Shown in pieces: positions 1-12,222 of a stretch of DNA of 64,000 nt. The stretch lies in the NCBI RefSeq assembly GCF_964275005.1, contig NC_092705.1, positions 2,241,685-2,305,684 on the forward strand, read 5' to 3'. The position numbers and the translations under genes are program-made. This DNA comes from Diadema setosum. Lineage: Eukaryota; Echinodermata; Echinoidea; Diadematoida; Diadematidae. Every line of letters starts with the position of its first letter. Within the stretch, counting starts at the first letter, position 1. The notes below the pieces were generated by a model, which worked only from the letters and a program-made list of their open reading frames with translations, was not told the origin of the DNA and did not search any database.

Positions 1-639
1 TTTTGAAGAAAATAAAAATTTAATTCTTGCTACCCTAAAAGTGATGAATAGTTTATTCATAGAATTTCAAATACAGTCATTTAAGCAATTTTTAGAAATA
101 AATGAAAACATCATTTCTTTGAAAGAATGAATCCATTGTAAGACATAGGGGGAGTGCATCCCTCTTCATCATTCTAATTCAATACAATATGTAATCATGT
201 TTGTGTGCTTTTTTCTTTTTCTTTTTCTCCTATTTACTTGGAATTACAAGATGATAAAGACTCTACCAGCAAGGCGTCAAAGGCTGAAATGCTACACATA
301 AGGAGCAGGAGAAGGAGAAGCAGGACCTGGCAAAGCAAAACCTAAGAAGATAAGAAGGAGTCAAGAAGCAAAGGAAACCAAAATTTTATCAGCAGTAGGT
401 ACCCTGATGATGCACTAATGGGAAATGTTTGCTTTACCTCTAAAATAGAGAGAGAAATAAAAACAAAAACATGCTTGTTGTTGTTATTTTTCCTCTCTCT
501 CTACAGACAAGTGCAACATATTTATGTATTTGGGGTGTACCTGAAAATCCCAAATTTGATTTACATGTGTACTTCAAAGAACATTGTTGAGTAGACTTTA
601 TTCAAAGAATTATCATCCAGGGATACTTCTTTTTGTCAG

Positions 640-681
640 GGCGTTCAGACCTATGATCACTGTCGAAAGGATTATTCAGAC
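640..681 (+). other. candidate 42-nt internal exon
   Basis: A pyrimidine-rich stretch ending TTTGTCAG precedes the segment, and a consensus donor GTAAGT follows directly. It is open in one frame and reads GVQTYDHCRKDYSD, exactly 14 codons. No family is recognised and no partner exon is secure, so this may be a chance arrangement. Confidence 0.2.
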
Positions 682-3526
682 GTAAGTTCTCTAAGTATAA
701 AATAAAAACATGCCACATTGTTCTTTTACTTTTTCAAGAAAATAAAATTCCACAGTCAATTTCATGGTCGAGGAACTTCATAAAAACTCAACTCAATAAC
801 TCAACTGTGGTTGTCAGTTGCTAATGTGTGTAGTTCAAGTGCTGTAAACACTGTAAGCAAATGGGCGGAAAGTTGGAGGCATCCTAAACTACAAACATTT
901 GCTTCACAGGGAACCTTATGCATTTTTGTAACAATTAATATTTCCCCTATTTTCTCCCTTTTGCTCTCTTTTTTGTGTTTGTTTAGCCCTTGTCATGTAG
1001 TTCACCTCAACACTTACACCTGTAACTGCAAGATCGGTGTGGGATGACATTGCTGTCTCTCTGGGACTTACTGGAAACAAAATGTGACTTTTCAAAGCAG
1101 GAAAGTGGTACCTACTACAGCAGGCAGTCGTGAAGGTGGAACTTGAAGAAACTGACTTATTGACTTGTTTCTTTCATTTATGTTGGACCAGTGCAAGTTT
1201 CCATGAACTTTACATGCATTTTATGTTAACTTACAATGGTTTGATTTCTGTTTTCCCACCAACTACAAACACAGCTACTCTCGAAAAACTCAAATTTACG
1301 TGCAATTACTGTGAGTCTTTCTTTTTTCTGAAATACTGACAAACAGCTGAAGAATTTCAATGTGCAAGGTTTTGTTATGATTTTAAGGCGATTATACACT
1401 GTTACTCTGACAATGCACTTTCCCTTTCTCTTTAAAATGTATCCTGCAACTTTAAATCATGTACAACAAATGTACCATGTTTTGTTTGTATCACTGGAAA
1501 ACTGGAGAGGGAAAAATTCCACAAGCTTTTGTTTGATTTGTGAGGGCCATTACAATGTTCAGAGACAATAGCAACACTCTTTCCACTACTGTTTAGAAAT
1601 GTATATTTTGTGCAACTTTACATTAAACTCAACATGTGGGCCAAACATTGTTTTAATGGCTCAAAAACTGGGGAAGAAAGCTGTTCTTAAAGCCGTTACA
1701 TAACTTTGAGGTCAATTAGTGCTGTTACCATGGCAACACACTTTGCAGTGAGCTGAACACGTAAGCAAAACTTCTTTTGAATCGATGGAAAACTTCAGAA
1801 GTTCAAGAGATGTTTTAACTTGAAGTTGTTGTATATGACTTGCACTGTTGGAAAAGTGGTAGTGACATGACATCATATTTCTTCGTCACTCACAGGACTG
1901 CACAGAGTAAAAACACCTTAGGCCTTTGTGGAAGTGAGAGGTTATTGCAAGTTGTCTAATATTAGTTTAACTTGACCATTGAACAACTTAGTTTTGTAAA
2001 CTTATTAATCACCCTAATTATGCCAGTCTACATCAACAAGGCTTTTAATAATCATTGCACAATGATGGAATTGCACAGTGTGTTTTCATCGCCCTTGTCT
2101 AAGCGTATTGAAATGTGAGTCTGACAATGGTACATGTATTGCCAGAAATGTTTGAGCTAGAAAAATGGAGAATGGCACATGTATCATTGCAATAAGTTGT
2201 ACTATAGCTGCAAAGAAGAAATCATGTTACTGTGCAATTCTGAATTTAGAGCAATGTGAATGCAGCAGTCAGCGTTCTGAGACAGTTATTTTTTTTCCTA
2301 TGCAGTCGTATATATGCTACCGTATAAGTGCTGCATGGTATTTTAATCATACATACACTGTATTTTAACTGCTGATCTCCCCCCTCTGCACAAAATTATG
2401 TTTGTTTGTTTGCTTGTTTTTTATCATACCTCTATCTGTATCGATGGATAACATTTATTACTGGACTCAACATCTGAGAGTTTGAGTCAGCAAATTGTTA
2501 TAGTTGTATTTGCTACATTGTAGGCTACAATTTGCCACTTACCCTTATCAGTCAAAGCAATTCAATGTTCATTCATTTGTATCTTCCTGATTTATTGGTA
2601 ACACAATTGTATATTTCTTGCTTATAAGTCAATTCTGGAAAGTAATATGTGTATAAACCAAAATTACATGTACTCTAGCCTTGAACCTTTTATTTTTTTT
2701 TTCTTCCGCACATTTTAACCAGCACATCTTCTTGTAAAGAATGCCTAAGGTAGGCACCAACATAATCTGGGATGGACAGAAAATGGACAATGTTGAAGAT
2801 GAGATCTCCTGTAATGATATTACATTTTTAAGGTATACAATTGACAAGGTTCACACACAGTTGGAATTTCAATTCAAATGAATGCTTTGCCACAGTATTT
2901 TGCAGTGTATGCAGTGTCTGATTAATCTGGATTAGGACCAGTAGCACATTTAGTGCATCTCAAAGCACCCCTTCGGATGCTGGTATGATCATTTCAATTT
3001 GGCATTTTTCAAAATACACTGTATGTTTACAGTAAGTGTTTATGTACCTTTGTACACAAACTCTAACTGTAAACATTGCTTGTAGAGTATGTTAGATTGC
3101 AGCAATTTCCTCCCTGAGGTTTGTTTGTTTGTTTTGCAACATATTTTGGGAAATTGTAGTGGCATAGGTAGTTGTCTCATGCAAATTGTAATGGTAACTC
3201 GTTGAGCTGAACTTATTGTAGATGTTCAAGTTGACTGAATTTATTCATTGTTTATGTGGAAAAGAAATGGAAGTTGATGTTTTTTTGTCACTTTGTGTGA
3301 TACTTTTAAGAACTATGACATCCATACTGCAGTATGTATATATGAATTGTACAGCACAATTATGATATTGCTTTTCCTACTAGTTTTGCATTTTTTTTTT
3401 CATTTTTTTGACAGTACAATTGTATTGAACTAATTGAATCATACAGCTGTCGTCATGATATAGAAAGACAAATCGACAACTTGAACTGCTTTGTACCATC
3501 TTATCTTTTTCTTTTTTGATGATGGA

Positions 3527-3536
3527 AATAAATAAA
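3527..3536 (+). promoter_or_regulatory. overlapping polyadenylation signals
   Basis: Two overlapping AATAAA hexamers lie at 3527-3532 and 3531-3536, followed by T- and GT-rich sequence. They could end the transcript proposed for the first 3.5 kb. The strand depends on that proposal. Confidence 0.3.
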
Positions 3537-4233
3537 CTATTGAATTGACTTTAATTGTCATCAATGTGTCTATATTTTAGATTTAATTTAATGACTTGAA
3601 TATATCATTATCTTTATTCTTGTCACGTTTTTATTTGTGAATCAATATATATTGTAAATAAGTGTGATTCCCTTACATCTGGATGGTAAGTACATACCGT
3701 ACACAAAACAAGAGTGAATTTTTCAAGGACCAACCAGAAAAAATATGTCAGCACAATATTTTATGTGTTTGAGAAACCACAATGCTAGAATTCCACTATC
3801 AAAGCCTTAGAAAAGCACTCGGAGAATACAGATCTCCATCAAGCAGTACTTTTTCACCCTTATTGTGATTTCTACCCATTGTAATAATTACATAAATAAA
3901 TATGCGTAATATGCTGTAAATGACTTATTTCCAATGATCAAGAATCCTACAACCACGTAACCCCTCCCCCCCCCTCCCCCCCCCCCAAAAAAAGGGGGGG
4001 ACTTTGATCCAGGCAGTGATCCAAATTAATACCAAAATATGGCATTTCTTTTTTCTATCATTATTAACTTTATTTCTTAGAATATACAGTGTTATTCGAT
4101 TCATATCTAGTAATTTCTGTAGTTACTTTAGAATAAAAAAAAAAAAGCTTGAACATACATGTACTTTTCAAACCAACGTCGCCAAAAAAACAAAAAAAAA
4201 AAACAAACAAAAAAAAAACAGTCACGAGTGACT

Positions 4234-4440
4234 TCATTCACGGTGACCGTTCTTTATGATGAACAGGTGCCATAATGTACGATGTACGCATGCGCACGGT
4301 GTAAATCGTAGGCCACAAATCGCACAGTGTGCGGTATACATCGCAGCACCTGCGACAGATTGCAACAGGCTGCGATATCGCACATTATCGCAGCGCAGCG
4401 CATCGCAATAAAAATCGCACAGTGTGAGTCCGCCTTTAGA
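4234..4440. mobile_element. one-sided MITE remnant rich in TCGCA motifs
   Basis: The segment is built of repeated short motifs (ATCGCACAGTGTG twice, GCGATATCGCA, CGCAGCGCAGCGCATCGCA). It ends in a sequence reading, on the other strand, CTAAAGGCGGACTCACAC, which has the look of a MITE terminus. The opposite terminus is not visible and the Penelope-like element starts immediately after, so this is probably one half of a broken element. Confidence 0.35.
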
Positions 4441-4445
4441 CAAAT

Positions 4446-5130
4446 GTGGGGGGTAGATTTCTGAAGCTCATCAACAAACACTTTCCCAAAGGGCACAAGC
4501 TGAACCCAATATTCAATAAGAACACGGTAAAAGTGAGCTACAGCTGCATGAAAGACATGGATGCAGTCATAAAATCCCACAACCAAAGAGTTATCGGACA
4601 ATCCAAGTCACATGACACCGATCCCAAACCCAAATGCAACTGCCGCCAAAAAGACCAATGCCCGTTGAGAGGAAGATGCATGGAAACGGCTCTTGTGTAT
4701 ACAGCAACCGTCAAGCATGACAATGAGGAAAAGTGCTACTACGGACTGGCGGGGGGTACCTTCAAGGACAGATATAGGAACCATGTTAAATCCATCAAGA
4801 ACGAGAAATACAAAAACGAAACCCAACTCTCAAAATACATCTGGAGCCTGAAAGACAAACGCGCAAACTTCACACTGACATGGGACATCCAAAAAAAGTC
4901 AAATTTAACTCTAAGAAGGAGTGGCATGTGCAACCTCTGACTCGATGAGAAAGCCATCATCATCAGAAACAAAAAAGCACTCAATAAAAGATCAGAACTT
5001 ATATCAAAATGCATACACCGGAAAAGAAAAACCATCCATGCGTCAAACCGATCCACCGCTCCACATGAGCACAGAAACACACCACTTCAGTCTGCCTGAA
5101 GATCGCGACAGCGTGAAACCGCCGGTAGCA
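4446..5130 (+). mobile_element. 5'-truncated Penelope-like element, GIY-YIG end (Neptune/Poseidon type)
   Basis: This is the C-terminal part of a Penelope-like polyprotein, whose endonuclease nicks DNA to prime reverse transcription. The frame from 4446 runs FLKLINKHFPKGHKLNPIFN and then KVSYSCMKDM, a cysteine cluster (CNCRQKDQCPLRGRC) and the GIY-YIG core (YYGLAGGTFKDRYRNH followed by LSKYIWSLKD). All are typical of the linker, zinc-binding loop and endonuclease of Neptune/Poseidon-like elements. The whole reverse transcriptase is missing upstream. A TGA at 4938-4940 replaces the Cys expected after MCNL, and the same frame then continues with AIIIRNKKALNKRSELISKC, so the copy is dead. It abuts a MITE remnant on the left and a TA repeat on the right. 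Confidence 0.8.
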
Positions 5131-5221
5131 GACAAGGCACCAAAACACAGGTACGCCTAATATGCTCTGCTTTACAGCATTGAGCACTTTTCAATCCTCC
5201 AGAAACCGTAATATTCCCGAC

Positions 5222-5261
5222 GGATATATACCCAACGGATATATATACATATATATATATG

Positions 5262-5305
<44 letters not shown>

Positions 5306-5310
5306 TATAT
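5222..5310. repeat. TA dinucleotide microsatellite
   Basis: A nearly pure run of alternating T and A with occasional C or G interruptions. It directly adjoins the Tc1-like MITE on its right, which fits an element that targets TA. Confidence 0.9.
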
Positions 5311-5582
5311 ACAGTTAACAACAAAATTATTCATATCCCTGTGAAATTTTTAGTTTTGAGCAGATTTCTTATAAGTAAAGGATGGAGTGATGGTGATTGG
5401 GTGTTGCATCTCAACATTTCTATTGTTATGCAAATGAGGTGAAACTGGAATTAATGTCAATTTATAGAGGACAAATAAGAGTAAAAATTTAACACCCAAT
5501 CACTTTTACTCATCCTTCACTTGTAAGAAATCTGCTCAAAACTAATAATTTCTCAGGGGTATGAATAATTTTGTTGTTAACT
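5311..5582. mobile_element. Tc1/mariner-type MITE in a TA repeat
   Basis: Terminal inverted repeats of about 75 bp are visible. The left begins CAGTTAACAACAAAATTATT and the right ends in its complement, with a few mismatches further in. Both ends are flanked by TA, the Tc1/mariner target. The interior has no coding capacity. The CAG start and the tract reading AAAATTATTCATA resemble Tc1-like termini. Length is about 270 bp. Confidence 0.8.
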
Positions 5583-5772
5583 GTATATATAGAGACATGT
5601 ATACGGTATATACATTGCATTTGCTCTGCGTATTGGCAGTACATGCATTCCTCTATTGTGACATTATTATTACTATATGATTGTAATATACATTTTTATA
5701 CACATGAAGAGAGGGAGAAAGACACACACAAGGGGTCTCGACCGTGTGGAGAACCAGCCTAGCTTATACACA

Positions 5773-5803
5773 ATATATACATATATATATATAGATATAT
5801 ATA

Positions 5804-5869
<66 letters not shown>

Positions 5870-5875
5870 ATTACT
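5773..5875. repeat. TA dinucleotide microsatellite
   Basis: An almost uninterrupted TA run of about 100 bp, the second in this stretch. Short frames called across it are repeat translations and not genes. Confidence 0.9.
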
Positions 5876-5882
5876 TATCAAT

Positions 5883-6440
5883 CAACAACGATAAATTTGA
5901 TAGTGCACTTACCACATTCGAGGCCATGCTCCCATAGTTCCAGATGAGTGCAATCGACAGAAGAATATAAACAGTATTCTTTTTCTGTGTCGCCATAATT
6001 TCTGTCTCTGGTATTTTAGAGAAATGTATATGGGCCCTACATTGAGTATATGTATCATGATAACCGTAACATATCAAAAGATATCAAAACGACCATAATA
6101 ATACAACACAATAAAAAAGGACATGATAGTGACAATATTGGTCACATTATGGACTATTGAGAAAGGTTTCACAAATCTTTATTTCTGTCACAAAACTACA
6201 ATCATCACCATCACGTGACCACAATGTTCTTCCAGTCTATAGAAACTGAAGCATTATTAGTTATTTACACGGCATCAAAATCGGTCATGAACTAATGTAT
6301 GCGCTTTAATGTCAATATGAATGATGTGAATTCGAATCCAGCAAACGAACTGCAAATAATGTATAGGATGCGTAAATGTTGCGTAATGAAAACGTAAAAA
6401 CCAACAGTAATTGTGACTGTCTTTGGGAGCAGAGAGCATG
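5883..6440. other. unassigned AT-rich intergenic DNA
   Basis: No coding frame of note, no recognisable repeat end and no RNA gene were seen here. Confidence 0.4.
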
Positions 6441-7129
6441 ATACAGAAAACAGTCACAGAACAATTTTTACAACCCGGAGGTCCCCGCACATGACCCGCA
6501 CATGACGGTACCTAACACGTATTTCACCCGTAGTCACCCGGAGGTGCGCACGCAAATCTTTTTACCCGCAATCATGTAAAGGCCCTGTCACATCTTTCCG
6601 GGCAAGCTATACGCGGGCTTGTTACATGTAGAGATTTTCCAGCATACCGGACCATTTCTGAAGGCGGACAAGGATTTGGGCGAGTCAGTGTGTCTTACTT
6701 GCTGGACGCGTTCTACTTAAATTCGACTTGCGGATATACGACTTGCGGATATACTGTGTGACCTGTCTACCAGTCGCGTGGGGGCTGACAACTCAGTGAA
6801 GGAATTCCTTGAAGGAATGACCAGTGGCGTAACTACGGGGGGAGGGGGGGGGGGGGGCATGGGGGGCCCCAATCCGCTGTAAAAAGAAAAAGAAAAAGAA
6901 AAAAAAAACTTAGCAAAATGGTAATTCAAGGGTTAGTAAACTGCTTTTGAAATCGACATGAAAGGGTGATCATAAAATAAGATATTTTTTTCTGAGATTT
7001 CTTTTAACCATAATAAAAGGGGTATAATATAGTGTGAAACATCGTTCAAAAAGCCCGAAACCGACAAAAGATTGTGATTCAGCGTGACTCCTGGTTGGCA
7101 TTCCCCTAAACCAGTATTCCCTTATCATA

Positions 7130-10100
7130 ATATCTTATATGATGGACAACAAGGAGGAGACCATCCCCGGTAGCAAAGCATTCTATTTAATCTTATTGTA
7201 GTATGTGATGTGAGGGGATGACCGACTTGGGGAATTATGGGTAAACGTCCTTGTCTACCTTCTCGTGGTGGGGGTTGTGTGTGACCCAACTGACCTGTGC
7301 AGTTGGTGACGAACAGACCAGGGTGGCTAGGAGAGGAATGTCTCACCTGCCTAGCTCACTCTTGAGCGAAACTGCATCATGATGGAACAAAATACTGGCA
7401 CCAGGGTCCCAGCCCCTGCTTCTACTAACCAGCCATCTCGCCAAACGAACCTACATCCTGTAGAGAAGAATGACGCATCACATCTCAATCCTAGAAGACC
7501 AATGGGTACTACTAGGCTGAGCCATGCAAATAGCAGGCCACCGATTAGACGATATGATGCTGATAACTCGAGAGGCAAGAAGGCGCTACTAACGACGAAA
7601 AAGAAAATTGGAATTGGGACATGGAATGTACGGACACTCCATCAACAAGGAAATCTCGAAATCCTGCTTAACCAGATGGAGGAGTTTGACTGGGAAGTCC
7701 TCGGCATTTCAGAAACTCACTGGACAGACGCTGGCGAGTTCATACACCAGGGATACAAAATCCTGTGTTCAAGCAACAAATCGGTCCACAGGCAAGGGGT
7801 AGCTTTCATACTCAACAAAACAGCCCACGGTGCTTTAATAGGCACAACCCTATCTCACAAAGGATCATGTCAGCAAGATTTCAGATGAAAGCTGGGGCCA
7901 TAACCATCATACAGGTGTATGCCCCAAATACAGCTGATCCGGAAGGTAAAGTAGATGAATTTTATGACCAACTGCAAACCGTAGTCAACAAAACAAGCAA
8001 GAATGACCTGCTTATTGTAATGGGAGATCTAAATGCCAAAGTAGGAAGTGATAGAACAAACTGGGAGAATGTATTAGGCAACTACGGCTATGGCTCCCAA
8101 AACGGACGAGGAGAAAAGCTGCTCAATTTCTGTGCTGCAAATAATCTGTCAGTCACCAACACCATGTTCAAACAGAGAAAACAGACTCGACAGTGGACCT
8201 GGGAATCTCCAGACCAGAAGACGCACAATATGATAGACTACATCCTAATCAATGAAAAATACAAGCACTGTGTCACAAATGCTAGAAGCTTCCCAAGTGC
8301 AGACGTGGAACCTGATTACCAACTAGTGCTGGCAAACCTACGACTGAAATTCAAAATAAACAAGAAAATTAATTACCCAAAACAATATGATGTCTTCAGA
8401 CTGAAAGATCCACAGGTCAGGGCCAACTACGAAGTTGAAATTGGAGGAAGATTCGCCCCTCTGCTAAACATGCCAGACACTGACACACAAACTGTGTGGC
8501 AAGAAGAAAAGACAGCATTTGCCGAGACCTCAGAAAAGATCTTGGGGTACAGGAAAGCTAATCAAAGCAAACCATGGATAAGTGAAGAAGTTATTAATCT
8601 GTCAAATGAACGTAGCAAAGTGAAGCAAGCTAAATCACCGTCATGACTCATCAAAAAAGAGTAGATACAATTTTTTGAATCGTGAAATTAAGAGGAAATT
8701 AAAAGGATGTAAAGACACCTGGCTCAAAAGCTTGTGTGCCAAAGTGGACATGGCTCACCAGGCAGCAAAATCAAAGGAGGTCTACTCAACGATAAAAATC
8801 ATTACCAACAAAGCATCTATCAAAATGCAAACAATAAAAGATAGGAATGGAGAAATTTTGACAGAACTCAAAGAGGTCGAAACTAGATGGAAAGAAAGCT
8901 TTGAGGAACTGTACAATAATCAAAGCATGGTTGATGAGGACACAGCAAGCTGTATACCCCAAATGCATAACACAGATGAAGAACCTGATATTACGAGGGA
9001 AGAGAGTGCGAGTGCTATCAAGATATTAGCTGATGGAAAGGCAACCGGATTTGATGGCATTTCAGCTGAAGAGATTAAAGCTGCTGGAGATGCCGGGATA
9101 TATGTCTTGCATCAACTATGCCAAAAGATATGCCACAATGAGTCTTTCCAAGATGATTGGGGAAAGGCAATTATAACCCCTATCTATAAGAAAAAAGACA
9201 AACTTGACTGTCGTAATTACAAAGGAATTAGTCTTCTCAGCCATGCTGGCAAAATATTAGCCCTTGTCATTCAGAGACGCATTTTAGATAGAACAAAACA
9301 AGTTTTGTCAGAATCACAGGCAGGTTTCCGACCAGGAAGATCAACAGTAGACCAGCTCTTTACTCTACGACAAACCATTGAGAAATATGTGGAAAGAAAA
9401 AGAGGACTACTCTTATGCTATGTGGACTTTGAAAAGGCCTTCGACTCTATCTGGCAAGAGGTTTTGTGGAAAGCACTCAACTTCTTTGGATTTTCTGGTA
9501 AAATCATCAATATTTTGAAAGCACTTTACCAGAAATCACAAAGTGCAGTTAGGGTAAATGGCGACCTAACAGATTGGTTCAAGGTAACAGTGGGAGTAAG
9601 ACAAGAATGTGTAATCATTCTCACCACAACTATTTAACATCCTACTTGAACTTGTCATGCAGTACGCCCTCCACGACATCAAAATTGGAGCTAATATCCA
9701 AGGACAAATTTTTTAGTCATCAACAACCTATGCTATGCAGCTGACATTGCTTTGATAGCAGAAAGTGAAAAAAGACCTCCAAACTCTTGTTGACAAGGTA
9801 CATCTCATCAGCTCCTCCTTGCGTCTGAAGATACATATCAGGAAGACAGAGGTGCAGTATATCAGCAAAGAGCCCAAACAAATACACATCAGTATAGAAG
9901 GTAAAGAGTTGACACAAGTGGAAAATTTCACCTACCTAGGTGGAATTATTAGTCAAGATGGATCCAACGCTCCGGAAATCAAAAACAGGATTGGAAAAGC
10001 CATTGGGGCAGTCCAGAAACTTCACACCATATGGAGCTCAACAAATATTAAGTCATCATCAAAGACCGAATTATACAGGGTACTAATTCTCTCTATATTA

Positions 10101-10560
10101 TTATATGGAGCAGAGACATGGACACTCAGGAAAGAAGATGAAAACCGCCTAATGACTTTTGAAATGACATGCCTGCGGAAAATATGTGGCGTAACACGAA
10201 TTGATAGAATAAGGAACACCACAATAAGGAACCAATTGAATGCAACAAGAATAGTATTAAATAGAATCTCCCAAAGAAGATTACAATATTTTGGACATCT
10301 CATACGTATGCCGGTAACACGCTTTCCTAAATTAGCAATGGAGGGAAGAATCTCTGGTAAGAGACCACAAGGAAGACCACCCAAGAGATGGACAGACTGT
10401 GTAAAAACAGACTGAAGGAGCAAAAACATAAGCTCACTAGTAGAAGCCAGTCATCCAGCCAGCAACCGCCAAGAATGGCAGGACATCATGAAGCGGATGC
10501 CACCACTCAACCCTTTGATGGAGTGAAAGGCATAGGTCAAGGTAGGTCATCCTGAATAAT
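7130..10560 (+). mobile_element. RTE-like LINE, near full length but broken
   Basis: A non-LTR retrotransposon with an AP-endonuclease domain followed by reverse transcriptase. The endonuclease starts with IGTWNVRTLHQQGNLEILLN and has ISETHWTDAGEF and VMGDLNAKVGS. The RT has FEKAFDSIW and, near the end, LYGAETWTLRKEDE and RRLQYFGHLIRMP, a tail typical of the RTE/CFDP2-like group. The coding region is spread over frames 2, 1, 2 and 3 from 7379 to 10415. The catalytic YADD reads YAAD at 9734-9745. The 5' limit (GC-richer leader from about 7130) and the 3' limit are approximate. It lies inside the hAT-like element. Confidence 0.8.
7379..10415 (+). pseudogene. broken endonuclease-reverse transcriptase ORF of the RTE-like LINE
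   Basis: Four open pieces (7379-7888, 7765-8646, 8675-9637 and 9765-10415) together span the endonuclease, linker and RT of one protein. At least three frame changes separate them, around 7840, 8640 and 9610-9765. The third piece carries the RT fingers and palm (AIITPIYKKKDKLDCRNYKG, then SQAGFRPGRSTVDQLF). The fourth carries the thumb and C-terminal region. The damaged active-site tetrad YAAD lies between pieces three and four. No product could be active. Confidence 0.8.
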
Positions 10561-10928
10561 AAGCAGGATGTGCGCAGTGTACTCAGAACATCCGAACGGA
10601 AAAAGAGTCGCTGCAATGTTGCGCAATGTGATGTAGAATGTACACCTTTGTACCTTACGCTTCGTTATATCAAAGCTAGATCATTGATTTTGCAGTGTTG
10701 CTTTACATACTAGTCTACATTAAATGCCTTGCATTGCCAATAAAAAGACTTGACCTGGGCTATTTCCTAACTTTTCCATGTATATAAAACACACACAAAC
10801 ACAAACAATAATTAGGGGATGCTCTAAAGTGCAGATTTTGGACATCCTTTCCCCGTTTGGTCACTTCGACGCCCCCTCGCTGGTCATACCTCCCCCAATC
10901 ATGAACATAAACCGACACTCTTGACTAC

Positions 10929-12070
10929 CAGTAGCGGATCCGGGGGCGCACCGGGCGCCCCCTTCTAATTTCCAAAGTGAAAAAATATCGCTACAAACGG
11001 CAGTTTTTGGACTGTAAAATGTCAAAATCGCTCCGCTCGTTCGCATTTAATCGTTATGCCATTCTCCTGATGCTGCTGCCAGTAATTGCCAGCAGTTGCG
11101 CCCGGTGCGCCCCCTTAATTTTCAAAGCGAAAAGATATAGCTACAAACGGCAGTTTTTGGACTGTAAATTGTCAAAATTTTAAAGTTCGCTCGCATTTAA
11201 TCGTTATGCCATTCTCCTGATGTAACTGACAATAATTGCCAGCAATTGCGCCCGGTGCGCCCCCTCCCCCTTAATTTCCAAAGCGAAAAATATAGCTACA
11301 AACGGCAGTGTTTGGACTGTAAAATGTCAAAATTTTCAAGCTCACTCGCTTCGCTCGCTCGCATTTCATCGTTATGCCATTCTCCTGATGTTGCTGCCAG
11401 TAATTGCCAGCAGTTGTGCGCGGTGCGCCCCCTCCCCTTAATTTCCAAAGAGAAAAGATATAGCTACAAACGGCAGTTTTTGGGACTGTAAAATGTCAAA
11501 ACTTTCAAGCTCGCTCGCTTCGCTCGCTCGCATTTAATCGTTATGCAATTCTCCTGATGTTGCTGCCAGTAATTGCCAGCAGTTGCGCCCAGTGCGCGCC
11601 CCCCTTAATTTCCAAAGCGAAAAAATATAGCTTACAAACGGCAGATTTTGGACTGTAATATGTCAAAATTTTAAAGCTCGCTCGCTCGCATTTAATCGTT
11701 ATGCCATTCTCCTGATGTTGCTGCCAGTAATTGCCAGCAGTTGCGACCGGTGCGCCCCCCCCCCTTAATTTCCAAAGCGAAAAAATTTAGCTTACAAACG
11801 GCAGTTCTTGGACTGTAAAATGTCAAAATTTTCAAGCTCGCTCGCTCCGCTCGCTCGCATTTAATCGTTATGCCATTCTCCTGATGTTGCTGCCAGTAAT
11901 TGCCAGCAGTTGCGCCCGGTGCGCCCCCCCCCCTTAATTTCCAAAGCGAAAAAATATAGCTTACAAACGGCAGTTTGGGGAATGTAACATGTCAATATTT
12001 TCAAGCTCGCTCGCTCTGCTCGCTCGCATTTAATTGTTATAATTCTCTTGATGTTGCTGCCAATAATTTG
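10929..12070. repeat. seven-unit tandem array of about 150-170 bp
   Basis: Seven copies of one unit follow a hAT-like terminus CAGTAGCGGATCC. The anchor CGGCAG with following TTTTTGGACTGTA starts near 10999, 11149, 11304, 11472, 11640, 11800 and 11969, giving periods of 150, 155, 168, 168, 160 and 169 bp. Each unit runs GCGCCCGGTGCGCCCCC, TTAATTTCCAAAGCGAAAAA, the anchor, a GCTCGCTCGCTTCGCTCGC stretch, then TTATGCCATTCTCCTGATG and TGCCAGTAATTGCCAGCAG. Short frames here are array translations. The array lies inside the hAT-like element. Confidence 0.85.
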
Positions 12071-12164
12071 TCGTTTCACACACTTACAATGTTGGTCACA
12101 ATGTTGCGCTGTGGAATGTATCACATTCCGTTATGGTATAGTCCCCATTAAGTTTGCAGACTGA

Positions 12165-12222
12165 CAGCGCACGCACACACGCGCACACACACATACACAC
12201 GCACGCACAAGCATACACACCC
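12165..12222. repeat. CA-rich microsatellite
   Basis: Interrupted CA/CGCA repeats just inside the right end of the hAT-like element, next to the terminal C-run. Confidence 0.7.

Larger units (their letters stand above)
1..3560 (+). other. possible last exons and 3' UTR of an unidentified gene
   Basis: No long reading frame is present. Two things suggest the tail of a + strand transcript. First, splice-like signals: a pyrimidine tract and AG near 255, another AG at 506, and a 42-nt segment at 640-681 between a good acceptor and a CGTAAGT donor. Second, overlapping AATAAA signals at 3527-3536 come after about 2.9 kb without coding potential. Short open stretches end quickly in stops. I cannot name the gene, and plain intergenic DNA is equally possible. 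Confidence 0.25.

Noticed and set aside
4254-5080. Several minus-strand frames over 4.2-5.1 kb
   Set aside because: They are antisense to the MITE remnant and the Penelope-like frame.
10929-10945. hAT-like terminus CAGTAGCGGATCC as a complete separate element
   Set aside because: No partner end and no 8-bp duplication of TTGACTAC were found before 12283.
11246-11491. Short frames repeating SYKRQFLDCKMSK
   Set aside because: They come from the tandem array unit and not from a gene.
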